64,000 nt of DNA from Pseudomonas sp. B21-040 (GCF_024748695.1 NZ_CP087176.1:3961501-4025500); one strand, 5' to 3'. Shown: positions 27,841 through 36,800, counted from the first letter of the stretch. A program made the numbers and translations. The notes: generated by a model not told the origin, from the letters alone.

Positions 27841-28800
27841 ATGATTAATGAAATTGCACGTATTGATCACTTAGCTGTAATGAGGGCACTGGTCAAAGTA
27901 GTGGAGTTGGGCACCTTCTCCGCGGCAGCCCGAGAACTGCATGTCTCCCCTTCGACATTGACCCGAATGATTACAACGCTGGAAAAGTCGCTGAACACAA
28001 TCCTTCTTCATCGCACAACACACATCGTCGCCCTCACCGAGGCTGGGCAGATTTATCACGCCCGCGCGCTGTCGATGATTGCGGATCTTGACGACACGTT
28101 ACGTGTCGTCAGTGACCTCAATCTTGCACCAAGCGGCCCGCTGAAACTGACTTCGCCCGTGGCTTTCGGCAGGCGCTTCCTTGCACCGCTGATCGCGCCT
28201 TTTTTACAGATGTACCCCGGTATCCAGATGGATTTGCGTCTGACCGACAACCACAACGATATGATCTTAGGAGGCTTTGACCTGGATATTCATGAGGGCG
28301 AGAATCATCTTGAGAACTTGATCGCCTATCCTATATCCCGCAACGATTCGCTACTGTGCGCAACGCCAGATTATCTTGCGCGCTGCGGTCATCCCCAAAC
28401 ACCTGCCGAACTCAGCCAGCACAATTGCCTCATCTACCTGCACCCCGACAGCGACCCGCATTGGTACTTCACCAAAGATGACGTGAAACATTCGATTTTC
28501 CCAAAAGGCAATCTTCAGTCGGACAATTCGGAATTACTGCTCGAAGCGGTTTGTGGTGGACTGGGCATTGCCGAGTTTGAAATCTGGCTGGTGCGAGACC
28601 TCCTCTTGAGTGGCGAATTACAAATTGTTCTTGCGCACTATCGTTTTGTTAACTCGCTGACAGGGAGACAGATTTATATGGCTTATCTTCCCAACAGACG
28701 CTATTCCACAAAAGTTCGAGTATTACGCGATTTTCTCGAAACCCGGCTCAAAGGCATTGGTGAACTTCCCCCTGAACTCTTTCAACACAATGAGGAATAG
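27841..28800 (+). CDS. LysR-family transcriptional regulator
   Basis: A 319-residue regulator. The N-terminal winged helix-turn-helix (VVELGTFSAAARELHVSPST) leads to a periplasmic-binding-like effector domain (PLKLTSPVAFGRRFLAPLI onward) of the DsdC/CrgA group. The start at 27841 (MINEIARIDHL) is chosen by family alignment; 19 more codons are open upstream. The ribosome site is weak. It is divergent from the asparaginase-ABC operon and so is its likely regulator; the effector may be asparagine or aspartate. Confidence 0.88.
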   Translation: MINEIARIDHLAVMRALVKVVELGTFSAAARELHVSPSTLTRMITTLEKSLNTILLHRTTHIVALTEAGQIYHARALSMIADLDDTLRVVSDLNLAPSGPLKLTSPVAFGRRFLAPLIAPFLQMYPGIQMDLRLTDNHNDMILGGFDLDIHEGENHLENLIAYPISRNDSLLCATPDYLARCGHPQTPAELSQHNCLIYLHPDSDPHWYFTKDDVKHSIFPKGNLQSDNSELLLEAVCGGLGIAEFEIWLVRDLLLSGELQIVLAHYRFVNSLTGRQIYMAYLPNRRYSTKVRVLRDFLETRLKGIGELPPELFQHNEE

Positions 28801-28839
28801 CGCGTCTCAATTTTTTAATCCGGCGTGATTGCCATGCAA

Positions 28840-29736
28840 TCAAGTTCGTTCAAGCCAGGCACGGGCGATTTCTTCGCGCGTAGCAAACCAGACACCGCTG
28901 TGCTGATTCGCGTACTCGATGAATTGCTTGATCGCCCTGACCCGCCCTGGACGGCCCACCATCCGTGGATGCAGCCCGACCGACATCATGCGAGGCCCTT
29001 CAGCCGACTCTTCATAAAGTACTTCGAAGCTTTCTTTCATGTACTCGAAAAAGTCCGATGCCTGCGAAAGCCCCGGCGAGTTCCAGTAGCGGAAATCGTT
29101 CACGTCGGCGGTGTAAGGCACCACGAGGTGACGCTTGCCCTCGACGTCGACAAAGTAGGGAACATCGTCGTTGTAGGCATCGGAATCGTAGAGAAAACCG
29201 CCCTCCTCAGCGACCAGTCGACGGGTGTTGACGCTGGCGCCATACCGGCAATACCAGCCAACGGGACGCTTGCCACAGGTGCGTTCGAATGACTCGATGG
29301 CCAGGCGCATGTGTTCACGCTCCTGCTCTTCAGTCAGGCGAAACACTTCCTCCCAGCGATAACCGTGACTGCAAATCTCATGGCCACCCGCGACGGCGGC
29401 GCGAGCCACATCAGGGTTCTGCTCAAAGGCCACTGCGCAAGCATGAAAAGTCGCACGAACCGATTGCTGATCGAGAATATCCAGGATTCGCCAGATCCCG
29501 ACACGCGAGCCGTACTCGTACATCGACTCCATCGCCAGATTGCGTGTGCCGTCGGGTATTGAATAGCTGCCCCATTCGGTCATGGATTCCTGGTCCGGGT
29601 CGCCCATGGCGAGCGAGCGTTCGGAACCTTCTTCGTAGTTGATCACCAGGCTGATGGCCAAACGTGCGCCATTCGGCCAGGTGCCTTGCGGGCGTTGTCT
29701 TCCGTAACCCACTAAATCGCGTGCAGGTGAAACCAT
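28840..29736 (-). CDS. polysaccharide deacetylase-family protein, PuuE-like
   Basis: A 298-residue (beta/alpha)7 barrel of the NodB superfamily. It begins VGYGRQRPQGTWPNGAR and has VINYEEGSERS and ICSHGYRWEE, features of the PuuE-type allantoinases and related cyclic-imide or amide hydrolases rather than of chitin deacetylases. In PuuE the metal site is incomplete, and here too the second motif reads HGYRW. No allantoate-pathway gene is present. It is the last gene of a minus-strand set with an RpiR regulator, a SufS-like enzyme and an ABC importer, so it may hydrolyse the imported compound. Confidence 0.83.
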   Translation of the reverse strand: MVSPARDLVGYGRQRPQGTWPNGARLAISLVINYEEGSERSLAMGDPDQESMTEWGSYSIPDGTRNLAMESMYEYGSRVGIWRILDILDQQSVRATFHACAVAFEQNPDVARAAVAGGHEICSHGYRWEEVFRLTEEQEREHMRLAIESFERTCGKRPVGWYCRYGASVNTRRLVAEEGGFLYDSDAYNDDVPYFVDVEGKRHLVVPYTADVNDFRYWNSPGLSQASDFFEYMKESFEVLYEESAEGPRMMSVGLHPRMVGRPGRVRAIKQFIEYANQHSGVWFATREEIARAWLERT

Positions 29737-29790
29737 CGGGATATTCTCCTGAAGTGACTGGTTAAATAAGTACGTGGTGAAAGTCGCGAC

Positions 29791-30660
29791 TTAGCAGTCG
29801 ATATCTTTCAGCCGGTCGTGGCTAAAGGTGGTGTCCGATTGCCACTCGCTGAAGGCCAGCCCCATGGCCAGGGTTTGCGCAATACAGAACGAAGCGGTGA
29901 GCGAGCGAAATCCCAGTAATTCGGCGTCATTGACCTCAATCACCGTATCGGCCATCTGCCCGATAGGGCTCAGAACACTGTCAGTGATCGCTACCAGCGT
30001 CACGCCTGCTTCCCGCGCCTGACGACACGCCTCAACGGTGTCATGGGCGTACGGTGGAAAGCTGACGGCTATCAGCAAATCATCATCGGCAATGGCGCTG
30101 ACCTGCTCCGGCAACGTGCCGCCAGCACCGCTGATGTGCACGGTTCGCCGGCCCACACGACTCAACGCGTAGCTCAGATACGCCGCCACCGGAAAGGCAC
30201 GGCGCATGCCGATAACGAAGGTAGTGCGCGCGACTTGCAGATGGGCGATGGCGGCTTCGATATTGGCCTGCTCGCCGCCTTCGGCCAGGTGTTCCAAAGA
30301 AACGATATTGGCCTGGCTGAACTCACGCAGAATTCCGCCGACGTCACTCGGGTCCTCCAGCAACGTCTCACCGCCGTAGTGCCGAATACGCTCGCTGTGG
30401 GTGTCGGCAGCCTGTTGCAACGGTGCGCGGAAAAGCCGCTGCAAATCCTTGAAACCTGCAAAGCCAAGCGCCTGAGCCAGCCGAATATAAGCGGAAGGCG
30501 CGATGCTAGAGCGCTTACCCAGTTCGGCTACCGTATTGAGTGCGATTTCATGCGGGTTGTCGATCAGGAATCGGGCAGCATCGCGCAGACGACCGGTCAG
30601 TTGTTCGTGCTGGGCCGCTATACAGTCACGCAGCTCTGCAAGGGTTTCAGGTAAGGCCAT
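29791..30660 (-). CDS. MurR/RpiR-family transcriptional regulator
   Basis: A 289-residue regulator with an N-terminal RpiR-type helix-turn-helix (TVAELGKRSSIAPSAYIRLA) and a C-terminal SIS domain (FVIGMRRAFPVAAYLSYALS, ADDDLLIAVSFPPYAHDTVE). The family usually senses phosphosugars, but several members control amino-acid or nucleobase use. It lies within the ABC/SufS-like/deacetylase set, in the same direction, and probably controls it. Confidence 0.88.
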   Translation of the reverse strand: MALPETLAELRDCIAAQHEQLTGRLRDAARFLIDNPHEIALNTVAELGKRSSIAPSAYIRLAQALGFAGFKDLQRLFRAPLQQAADTHSERIRHYGGETLLEDPSDVGGILREFSQANIVSLEHLAEGGEQANIEAAIAHLQVARTTFVIGMRRAFPVAAYLSYALSRVGRRTVHISGAGGTLPEQVSAIADDDLLIAVSFPPYAHDTVEACRQAREAGVTLVAITDSVLSPIGQMADTVIEVNDAELLGFRSLTASFCIAQTLAMGLAFSEWQSDTTFSHDRLKDIDC

Positions 30661-30696
30661 AATGAAAGCTCGTAAAATTAGAGGTGTGTACGCCCG

Positions 30697-31932
30697 TCAA
30701 CGCAACGCATTGATTGCTTGATCCAGCGCAGTGATGAGGCGGTCGACTTCTTCCAGCGTGTTGTAATGCGCCAACGACACCCGCACTACCCCGCCAAACT
30801 GGTCAAGCCCAAGGGCTTCGATAAGTCGCCGTGCATAGAAGTCACCAAAACGAATGCCGATCCGATGCTCATCGACCCTACGCACAACAGCCTCTGACTG
30901 AACGCCCTCAACCACGAAACTGATCGTTGGCACTCGATTGCTGGTATTCGCTTTGCCAATGATCCGAACGCCCTCGCGCTGGCGCAAAAATGCCAGCAGA
31001 CGCTCGGCGAGCAAATCCTCCTGCACCTCGAAGGCATCGAACGCAGCCTGCATGCACTTGCGCTCGCTACCTTGCGCGCCAAGCCGGGTGCTGATGTCGA
31101 GCAAATAGTCGGTAATGCCGATGCAACCGAATGACAACTCGTAGTTGACGTTGCCCGGTTGCAATTTGTAAGGCACCACATCCTGACCGATAAAGAAGTG
31201 GTTAAGACTCGGCAATTCCAGCAACAGATAGCGGCGTCCCCAGAGTACGGCAAAGTGCGGGCCGAACGTTTTATAGAAGCTATAGACGTAGAAATCGGCG
31301 CCGCTGGCCTGAACATCCACCAGACGGTGTGGTGCATAAGCGACGGCGTCCACGCACAGCTTGGCGCCCACCGCATGGACACGCCGCGCAACCTCGGCGA
31401 CTGGATTGACCGAGCCGAGAATATTCGAGGTGTGGGTCATGGCCACATAACGGGTTTTGCCATTGAGCAAGACCTGCAGGTCATCCAGCTCCAGCTCACA
31501 GCTGTCGCGGTTGACCTGCCATACGCGCAAGGTCGCACCACGGTCTTCGCAAAGCTTGACCCATGGGCCGATGTTGGCCTCGTGATCGCAATTGGTGACG
31601 ATGATTTCATCGCCCTGGACAATTGACGGTGCGATGGCGCGACACAGTATTTGCAGCAAGTGGGTGGTCGAGCCGCCCATGATGACTTCTTCGGGATGCT
31701 CGGCGTTGATCAACTGCATGACGGAGTGACGTGCCTGCATCACTCGCTCGCCAGCGTCGACGGAAGGTTGATAGGAAGCGCCCAGTTGCACGCTGCTGTT
31801 GAGCAGGTAATCAGTGACCCGGTCAGCGACGGCACTCAGCACCATCGAACCACCGGCGTTATCCATGTAGGCGTATCCACCGGCCAGACCTGGAAATTGC
31901 TTGCGAACGTAATCGATATCGAGAGGATTCAC
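30697..31932 (-). CDS. cysteine desulfurase-like class V PLP enzyme
   Basis: A 411-residue fold-type I enzyme of the SufS/CsdA branch. It has YMDNAGGSMVLSAVADRV, the His of TNCDHEANIGPW, the pyridine Asp in KLCVDAVAYAPH and the Schiff-base Lys221 (YSFYKTFGPH). The mobile loop that carries the catalytic cysteine in true desulfurases shows no cysteine here (GIRFGDFYARRL), so it may be a lyase, epimerase-like or aminotransferase-like member rather than a sulfur donor. It lies between the transporter ATPase and RpiR genes; no iron-sulfur genes are nearby. Confidence 0.82.
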   Translation of the reverse strand: MNPLDIDYVRKQFPGLAGGYAYMDNAGGSMVLSAVADRVTDYLLNSSVQLGASYQPSVDAGERVMQARHSVMQLINAEHPEEVIMGGSTTHLLQILCRAIAPSIVQGDEIIVTNCDHEANIGPWVKLCEDRGATLRVWQVNRDSCELELDDLQVLLNGKTRYVAMTHTSNILGSVNPVAEVARRVHAVGAKLCVDAVAYAPHRLVDVQASGADFYVYSFYKTFGPHFAVLWGRRYLLLELPSLNHFFIGQDVVPYKLQPGNVNYELSFGCIGITDYLLDISTRLGAQGSERKCMQAAFDAFEVQEDLLAERLLAFLRQREGVRIIGKANTSNRVPTISFVVEGVQSEAVVRRVDEHRIGIRFGDFYARRLIEALGLDQFGGVVRVSLAHYNTLEEVDRLITALDQAINALR

Positions 31933-31952
31933 TCTTCTTTCTCCAGCCTGAT

Positions 31953-32687
31953 TCAGTGGTGCAAGATGGCCTGCAGGAACGCTTGCGTGCGGGGTTCCTG
32001 AGGTGCGGTAAAAAAGGGTTCCGGGATGTTCTGCTCAACAATGCGTCCGCTTTCCATGAAGATCACCCGATCGGCGACCCGACGGGCAAAGCCCATTTCA
32101 TGAGTGACCACGACCATCGTGACGCCGGACCGAGCGAGGTTTTGCATGACATCGAGTACCTCGCCAACCATTTCCGGATCCAGCGCGGAAGTCGGTTCGT
32201 CGAACAGAATCGCGCGAGGTTCCATGGCCATGGTGCGGGCGATGGCAACCCGTTGTTGCTGGCCGCCGGACAATTGGCTCGGGTATTTGTGGGCGTGATC
32301 GCCCATGCCGACCTTCACTAATAGTTCCTTGGCTCTGGCATGCGCATCACGCCGACTCAGGCCGCGCACCCGGATCGGCGCCAACGACACATTGTCGAGA
32401 ACAGTGAGGTGCGGATAGAGGTTGAAGCTCTGAAACACCATACCTACTTCACTACGGATGGCGCTCAGTCGCGGACCGTTTTCAACCCGCTCGCCCCCCA
32501 CGCGAATATCGCCCTGCTGGTAGTCTTCAAGCAGATTGATGCAGCGAATCAAGGTCGATTTTCCCGAACCGGACGGGCCAAGAATGACCACCACTTCACC
32601 CTCTTCAACCTGCAAATTGATATTGCTTAACGCCTTGAAGCTGCCGTAGTACTTGTCGAGATTTTCGATGTCGATCAACGTGCTCAT
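31953..32687 (-). CDS. amino-acid ABC transporter ATP-binding protein
   Basis: A 244-residue GlnQ-type ATPase: Walker [10 protein letters not shown], signature LSGGQQQR, Walker [14 protein letters not shown]-loop VVTHEMGF. Its ATG overlaps the permease stop by four bases (32684-32687). It belongs to the second importer in this region, with the binding protein and a single permease. Confidence 0.93.
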   Translation of the reverse strand: MSTLIDIENLDKYYGSFKALSNINLQVEEGEVVVILGPSGSGKSTLIRCINLLEDYQQGDIRVGGERVENGPRLSAIRSEVGMVFQSFNLYPHLTVLDNVSLAPIRVRGLSRRDAHARAKELLVKVGMGDHAHKYPSQLSGGQQQRVAIARTMAMEPRAILFDEPTSALDPEMVGEVLDVMQNLARSGVTMVVVTHEMGFARRVADRVIFMESGRIVEQNIPEPFFTAPQEPRTQAFLQAILHH

Positions 32688-33361
32688 GCGGTTTTTCCTC
32701 CAGAGGCGTTACGACGCTCAACCCAGCTGACCATTTGTACCAGCGGCAACAGCAGCAACAGATACAGCAAGGCAGCCCCTACCAGCGGTGTCGGGTTAGC
32801 AGCCAGTGCCTGCGCCTGGGTTGCCTGCTTCAGCAAGTCAGGCATGGCGACGACTGAAGCGAGCGCCGTGTCTTTCATGACGTTGATGCAGTTGCTCGTC
32901 ATGGGGGGCATTACGATGCGGATGGCCTGTGGCAACACGACGTCGCGCATGGTGTTGAAAAAACTCATGCCCTGAGAAGCCGAAGCTTCGAACTGACCAC
33001 GGGGAATGGCTTCGATGCCCGAACGAAAAATCTCTGCGCTGTAAGCGCATGAGACCAGCGAGAGCGCACTGGCAGCGGCCGCAAAAGACGACAGTCGAAT
33101 GCCGACAAAAGGCAGCGCGTAATAGATGAGTACCAGTAAAACCAGCAGTGGAATAGAGCGCATGATATCGATGTAGATACGTGCAAGCGCTCGAACAGGT
33201 GCGTAGGAGTACAACCGCAGCAATGCCAGCAAAAGCCCGCCCACCAGGCCCAGGGCAATGCTCACCACCCCAAGCAAAATGGTCACGCCCAAACCGCGCA
33301 TCATCAGCGGAAGCGAATCGACGAGCACGTTCCAGTTGAAGAATGTCTGCAAAAGATCCAT
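32684..33361 (-). CDS. amino-acid ABC transporter permease
   Basis: A 225-residue inner-membrane protein with five predicted helices and the coupling loop [24 protein letters not shown]. Only one permease gene is present in this set, so the channel should be a homodimer, as in GlnP-type systems. It is coupled to the downstream ATPase. Confidence 0.92.
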   Translation of the reverse strand: MDLLQTFFNWNVLVDSLPLMMRGLGVTILLGVVSIALGLVGGLLLALLRLYSYAPVRALARIYIDIMRSIPLLVLLVLIYYALPFVGIRLSSFAAAASALSLVSCAYSAEIFRSGIEAIPRGQFEASASQGMSFFNTMRDVVLPQAIRIVMPPMTSNCINVMKDTALASVVAMPDLLKQATQAQALAANPTPLVGAALLYLLLLLPLVQMVSWVERRNASGGKTA

Positions 33362-33425
33362 GGGATACCTCGGTCAATACAAGTGGCGAACAGGCGTCGC
33401 CACTTACATGCATCAGCAGCAGGGC

Positions 33426-34202
33426 TTACTTGAGGACGGCGGTCACTTTCAGGGTGCTCGAGTCTTTATCGGCTTCAGCGCCGAACCACTCTTTGTGGAT
33501 TTTCCCTAAGGTGCCGTCTTCTTTCATCTTGCTGATGATGTCGTTGACCTGATCACTCATTGCCCAGCCTTTGGCGTGCATCAATGAGTAGCGTTCACCG
33601 GTGGGAATACGCGCCACGATGGAATATTGCGGTTTGTCCTTGATGTAGTAGAGCACCGCAGGAATGTCGCTGACGTAGCCATCGATTCGTCCGGAAGCCA
33701 GATCGAGCATGGCCGGCGATAGCCCTTCATAGCGCGAGACATCGGCGAACTTGTACTCGTCCTTGTGTTGGCCGATCCACATGTCGCCGGTAGAGCCAGT
33801 GTCGACACCAACCACCTTGTCGTTCATGTCGGCCAGGCTTTTGACCTTGGAAGTGGTCAGTGCGGTGAGCGACTGGTCGCTGTCGAAGTAAGGCTGCGCA
33901 AAGGCTACCGACTCCAGACGTTTCGGAGTGATAGTGATTGATGAGATAGCGATTTCAACACGTTTGGATTGCACGGCACTGAACAGGCCGTTGAAGGGAA
34001 TATTGACGAACTCGACGCTTTTTCCGGCGCGTTTGGCCACTTCTTTTACAACATCGACTTCGAAGCCGACAAATTCACCTTTGGCGTCCTGAAACTCCCA
34101 GGGCACGTTGCCAACGTTAGCACCTACGGTCCAGTCAGCGGACCAGGCTGGTAGAGAAACTGCGGCCGTCATGAACAATCCCAACATCACTTTCGTTTTC
34201 AT
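33426..34202 (-). CDS. amino-acid ABC transporter, periplasmic binding protein
   Basis: A 258-residue exported binding protein (signal peptide residues 1-21, cut after PAWS). The mature part begins with VGANVGNVPWEFQDAKGEFV and contains GFEVDVVKEVAKRAGKSVEF and AISSITITPKRLESVAFAQPYF of the glutamine/lysine-type fold. It is the first gene of the set permease-ATPase-SufS-like-RpiR-deacetylase, all minus strand. The ligand is likely an amino acid or a related amide processed by the downstream enzymes. Confidence 0.88.
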   Translation of the reverse strand: MKTKVMLGLFMTAAVSLPAWSADWTVGANVGNVPWEFQDAKGEFVGFEVDVVKEVAKRAGKSVEFVNIPFNGLFSAVQSKRVEIAISSITITPKRLESVAFAQPYFDSDQSLTALTTSKVKSLADMNDKVVGVDTGSTGDMWIGQHKDEYKFADVSRYEGLSPAMLDLASGRIDGYVSDIPAVLYYIKDKPQYSIVARIPTGERYSLMHAKGWAMSDQVNDIISKMKEDGTLGKIHKEWFGAEADKDSSTLKVTAVLK

Positions 34203-34527
34203 GTTTGCTCCCGATTGTTTGTTTTTTTAGGTGCTAACAGCGGTTGATCTCGTACAACGTGGGACCGAGAGTAAATCAATGAATTATTTATTTCAACACC
34301 ACTTGTCAGTGAATTTTTTACTCCGCCGCCATCTTTAGTTTTCCTTAAGCGTCACGTCCAATGGGCTGGTTACGGTCAGAACCGACCAAGGTGGCCGCGC
34401 GCAGAAGACTTCGCGGCAGGCAGAAAACGGCAAATTGCGGTCGCTCAACTGCTTCACCCTCGCTTAAGGACTAGCCGAGTGATATACCGCGGTTGGGTCT
34501 AATGCATGACAAAAAACAGGCAGTCTC
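34203..34527. other. intergenic region between divergent genes
   Basis: A 325-bp region with an AT-rich stretch at about 34270-34320 (probable promoter zone for the binding-protein gene). I see no gene or known repeat. Confidence 0.4.
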
Positions 34528-34872
34528 ATGATGCGATTCTCAATTTATAGCGGATTGGTTTTGGTGGGCTACTCGGCGCTCGATTACGGAGATCCCCCGA
34601 TGGGCGTTGCTTTCGGCCAATTCGAACCTGCCGATGAGTACGCAGCTATCCAGAACCAGTGCTCCACGAACCATCACGACCAGACCGTTCTGGATCTTTC
34701 TGTTCAGACCGAAGCGGGTCTGGTCATTCCATGTGCGGGTTTGGCCATCCTGGATTACTCCGAAGAGCTCCCGCCGCCGTGCATCGAAGTGAACATTTTC
34801 GGCATTCCACATCCTCTCTATGGCGAGCTGTTTCCTAAGCAGGTCACCCTGTATGAGCGTCAATTCAGCTAA
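34528..34872 (+). CDS. conserved small protein of unknown function
   Basis: A 114-residue acidic protein without signal peptide. It starts MRFSIYSGLVLVGYSALDYGDPPM and ends YGELFPKQVTLYERQF; the GDPPMGVAFG core followed by an acidic segment recurs, from memory, in small Pseudomonas proteins of unknown role. Composition is coding-like and the frame is free of stops in an otherwise gene-poor region. Two ATGs are adjacent (34528, 34531). I cannot assign a function; an immunity-like small protein is one speculation without toxin evidence. Confidence 0.6.
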   Translation: MMRFSIYSGLVLVGYSALDYGDPPMGVAFGQFEPADEYAAIQNQCSTNHHDQTVLDLSVQTEAGLVIPCAGLAILDYSEELPPPCIEVNIFGIPHPLYGELFPKQVTLYERQFS

Positions 34873-35199
34873 TCGGAATGTCCCGCCGATGTCCGCTTTG
34901 GGTCGTTCTGCCGGTCGTAACCATGAAACATGGCGACTGTCTGCACATGTCAGAAACTGCCGAGATTCAGCCCGCGTGTCCAACCACCACTCGACCAGCC
35001 TCCCCTAAAAGCATGTCAGACATTTCCTCGATTTCTGGAAGGCGTTCACGCGTTTAACGGCGCCTGTTTAAAGACATCCGAAGTTACTTCCCGAAGGCTA
35101 CAAAACCTTGCGCCGTTACCTACGGCTAAGCCAGAATCCGCCGGCTTGTGCGTCGATGGCTCGGGTTTTATCGTTTCCCGGTCGCTGAAAAACAGTGAT
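34873..35199. other. no recognisable gene
   Basis: About 330 bp after the small gene. Short frames only. The stretch from about 35140 on reads like the start of the structured leader of the next gene. Confidence 0.4.
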
Positions 35200-35400
35200 C
35201 GGGTTTGGTAGCCCGTCTTTCACATGTCGCATAACGTCACCTTTTACAGATGCTTTTTAGGCATTCGTTTTTATGGTGGCCATGCGCAGGGCGCCCTCGG
35301 GCGCGCCGGATTTTCCATGTGGGCCGGTCTACCAACCTTCGTATGGCCACCACCTTTCGTTTGGTAGCGAAGGTGATGGCTCCGATAATCCCATATGGAG
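35200..35400 (+). promoter_or_regulatory. structured 5' leader RNA with kissing-loop potential before the DUF6124 gene
   Basis: Three elements stand out. A hairpin CGGG/CCCG at 35200-35215 shows the loop TTTGGTAG. A 13-bp stem (one G-T pair) joins 35274-35286 to 35340-35352 and encloses a GCGCCC/GGGCGC hairpin at 35291-35304 and the unpaired CTACCAA at 35329-35335. A third hairpin, CCTTTCG/CGAAGG at 35353-35373, shows the same loop TTTGGTAG (35360-35367). Both loops are complementary to CTACCAA, so a kissing or pseudoknot contact can form. A GGAG site follows, 8 bases before the start at 35409. From memory, similar leaders precede other DUF6124/DUF3077 genes of Pseudomonas. Confidence 0.55.
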
Positions 35401-35408
35401 TTTCATCT

Positions 35409-35801
35409 ATGTTCAAGGTAACGCCCAATCCACCAGACACCGAATCGCTAGACACCGATTCACCCGACACCGACCCAGCCTCCCCCTACTCATCCCTCGA
35501 TTCCAAAAAACTCCACGCCGCCGCCGAGCGTGCCCTCGATTTCTACCTCAACCCGGTGGCACTCATGAACGACACCCCACGCAAACCCAGCACCATTTAT
35601 ATGATTGCCCCGGATGTCGACCATGAAACCCTGCTGGTTCAAACCTGCGAGAACCTGGCATCGGCCAGTGTCATGGCCAGCAACGTGGCGGCGTTGTTAG
35701 ACGGCACCCACCGCAGTACCGTGCTGGCGCTGCAGCAGGTCATCATGCTGGGGGAATTGGCGGTGAATCGAATGCTCGATAACTTCGTTCCGCCCAAGTA
35801 A
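35409..35801 (+). CDS. DUF6124-family protein
   Basis: A 130-residue cytosolic protein of a Pseudomonas-specific family. It starts MFKVTPNPPDTES, has a Pro/Asp/Ser-rich N terminus, then LDSKKLHAAAERALDFYLNP and the helical end NVAALLDGTHRSTVLALQQV followed by IMLGELAVNRMLD. No catalytic motif is seen and the function is unknown. The ATG at 35409 is favoured over an upstream in-frame ATG because homologs begin MFK and GGAG is 8 bases before. Its long structured leader suggests post-transcriptional control. Confidence 0.85.
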   Translation: MFKVTPNPPDTESLDTDSPDTDPASPYSSLDSKKLHAAAERALDFYLNPVALMNDTPRKPSTIYMIAPDVDHETLLVQTCENLASASVMASNVAALLDGTHRSTVLALQQVIMLGELAVNRMLDNFVPPK

Positions 35802-36015
35802 GCAGTCGCGCATTAGTGAGGGGTTCGCCCTCCTCGCTCACGCGCGGATTTGTATCAATCTGTAGATTCTGCCGTGATCTTACACAGCGATACACAACGG
35901 CCGGTTCACGACACACAGGCACTACATGAGGGTGTAACAGTCGCCACGTCGCCAGGAGGTCCATGACCCTGCGACCTGAACGATGAAGCCATCAAACCCT
36001 CAGCAGGAACCTGCC

Positions 36016-36435
36016 ATGATCAATCAAATCGAGACTGTGCTTTACACCGGCAAGACCCATACCATTGGCGGCCGCGACGGTCAGTCCAAGAGTTCGGATG
36101 GACGCCTGGACATTAAGCTGTCCCCGCCCGGTTCGTCTGGCAGCGGCACCAATCCGGAACAACTGCTGGCAGCGGGTTGGTCGGCCTGTTTCATCGGTGC
36201 GATGGGTAAGGCGGCAGTCGCGCTGAAGGTGACCCTGCCGAGCAACGTGGCCGTGGATACCGAGATCGACCTGGGCAAAACCGAGAACGCGTTTTTCCTC
36301 CAGGCACGTCTGAATGTCAGCCTGCCAGGCCTGGACCCAGCCGTCGCTCGTGCGGTGGTGGACGCGGCCCACCAGACCTGCCCGTACTCCAAGGCAACCC
36401 GCGGCAACATCGATGTCGAGATCAATCTGATTTGA
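36016..36435 (+). CDS. OsmC/Ohr-family organic hydroperoxide resistance protein (copy 1)
   Basis: A 139-residue OsmC-fold peroxidase of the Ohr branch. The peroxidatic Cys58 lies in GWSACFIGAM and the resolving Cys122 in TCPYSKATRGN, at the spacing known for Ohr. It reduces organic hydroperoxides using lipoylated protein as donor. The start at 36016 has AGGA 8 bases before. Two close relatives follow (36962, 37499), but this copy is the most divergent and lacks their 11-residue insertion and the repeat operator. A CCTGCC/GGCAGG hairpin follows the stop. Confidence 0.9.
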   Translation: MINQIETVLYTGKTHTIGGRDGQSKSSDGRLDIKLSPPGSSGSGTNPEQLLAAGWSACFIGAMGKAAVALKVTLPSNVAVDTEIDLGKTENAFFLQARLNVSLPGLDPAVARAVVDAAHQTCPYSKATRGNIDVEINLI

Positions 36436-36538
36436 TCGCGACCCCTCGGCCAGCCTGCCTTTGGTGGCAGGTTGTGCCGATATTAGCTTTCCATCCTGTG
36501 ACGCTTTTCCCAGGATGAAATCGGTCTAAAAAGCGCCC

Positions 36539-36565
36539 TTTACACAGCAGATGCTTTGCTATGCT
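36539..36565 (+). promoter_or_regulatory. sigma70-like promoter of the candidate small RNA
   Basis: TTTACA (36539) and TATGCT (36560) are separated by 15 bases, a slightly short spacer; start of transcription would be near 36572. Confidence 0.4.
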
Positions 36566-36571
36566 CACTTA

Positions 36572-36800
36572 TGTAGGTGAAGACGCAGACTGATGCGCAA
36601 GCGGATAGCAAGGAGACGTGGGGCACGTCCCGAAGGGTACACGGTTAGAAAGATCTCCGCGCTGAGATCCAGCCCTTACGCCGTGTGAAGCAGAAGTACA
36701 TAACACTGTTCTGTCAGAGTCCTGATAAACCTTGTAAGCCAGAAACCAGCACTGGCCACCTACTCGAATTCCAAGCCCGCCTCGTGCGGGCTTTTTCGTT
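36572..36800 (+). ncRNA. candidate structured small RNA
   Basis: This 230-bp gene-free stretch has a promoter in front and ends in a strong terminator (AAGCCCGC, 5-base loop, GCGGGCTT, then TTTTC; 36773-36798). Inside are GACGTG/CACGTC (36615-36629), GATCTC/GAGATC (36652-36669), GCCAG/CTGGC (36738-36756), and two crossing pairings, AAGGG (36633) with CCCTT (36673) and ACACGG (36639) with CCGTGT (36681), which would make a pseudoknot. No coding frame is convincing. I do not recognise it as 6S, 4.5S, RsmX/Y/Z or CrcZ. Whether it is a free RNA or an attenuated leader for the next Ohr gene is open. Confidence 0.5.

Noticed and set aside
35409..35801. Start of the DUF6124 gene at the in-frame ATG 35250
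   Set aside because: The added 53 residues are encoded by the base-paired leader and have no family similarity; homologs begin MFK.
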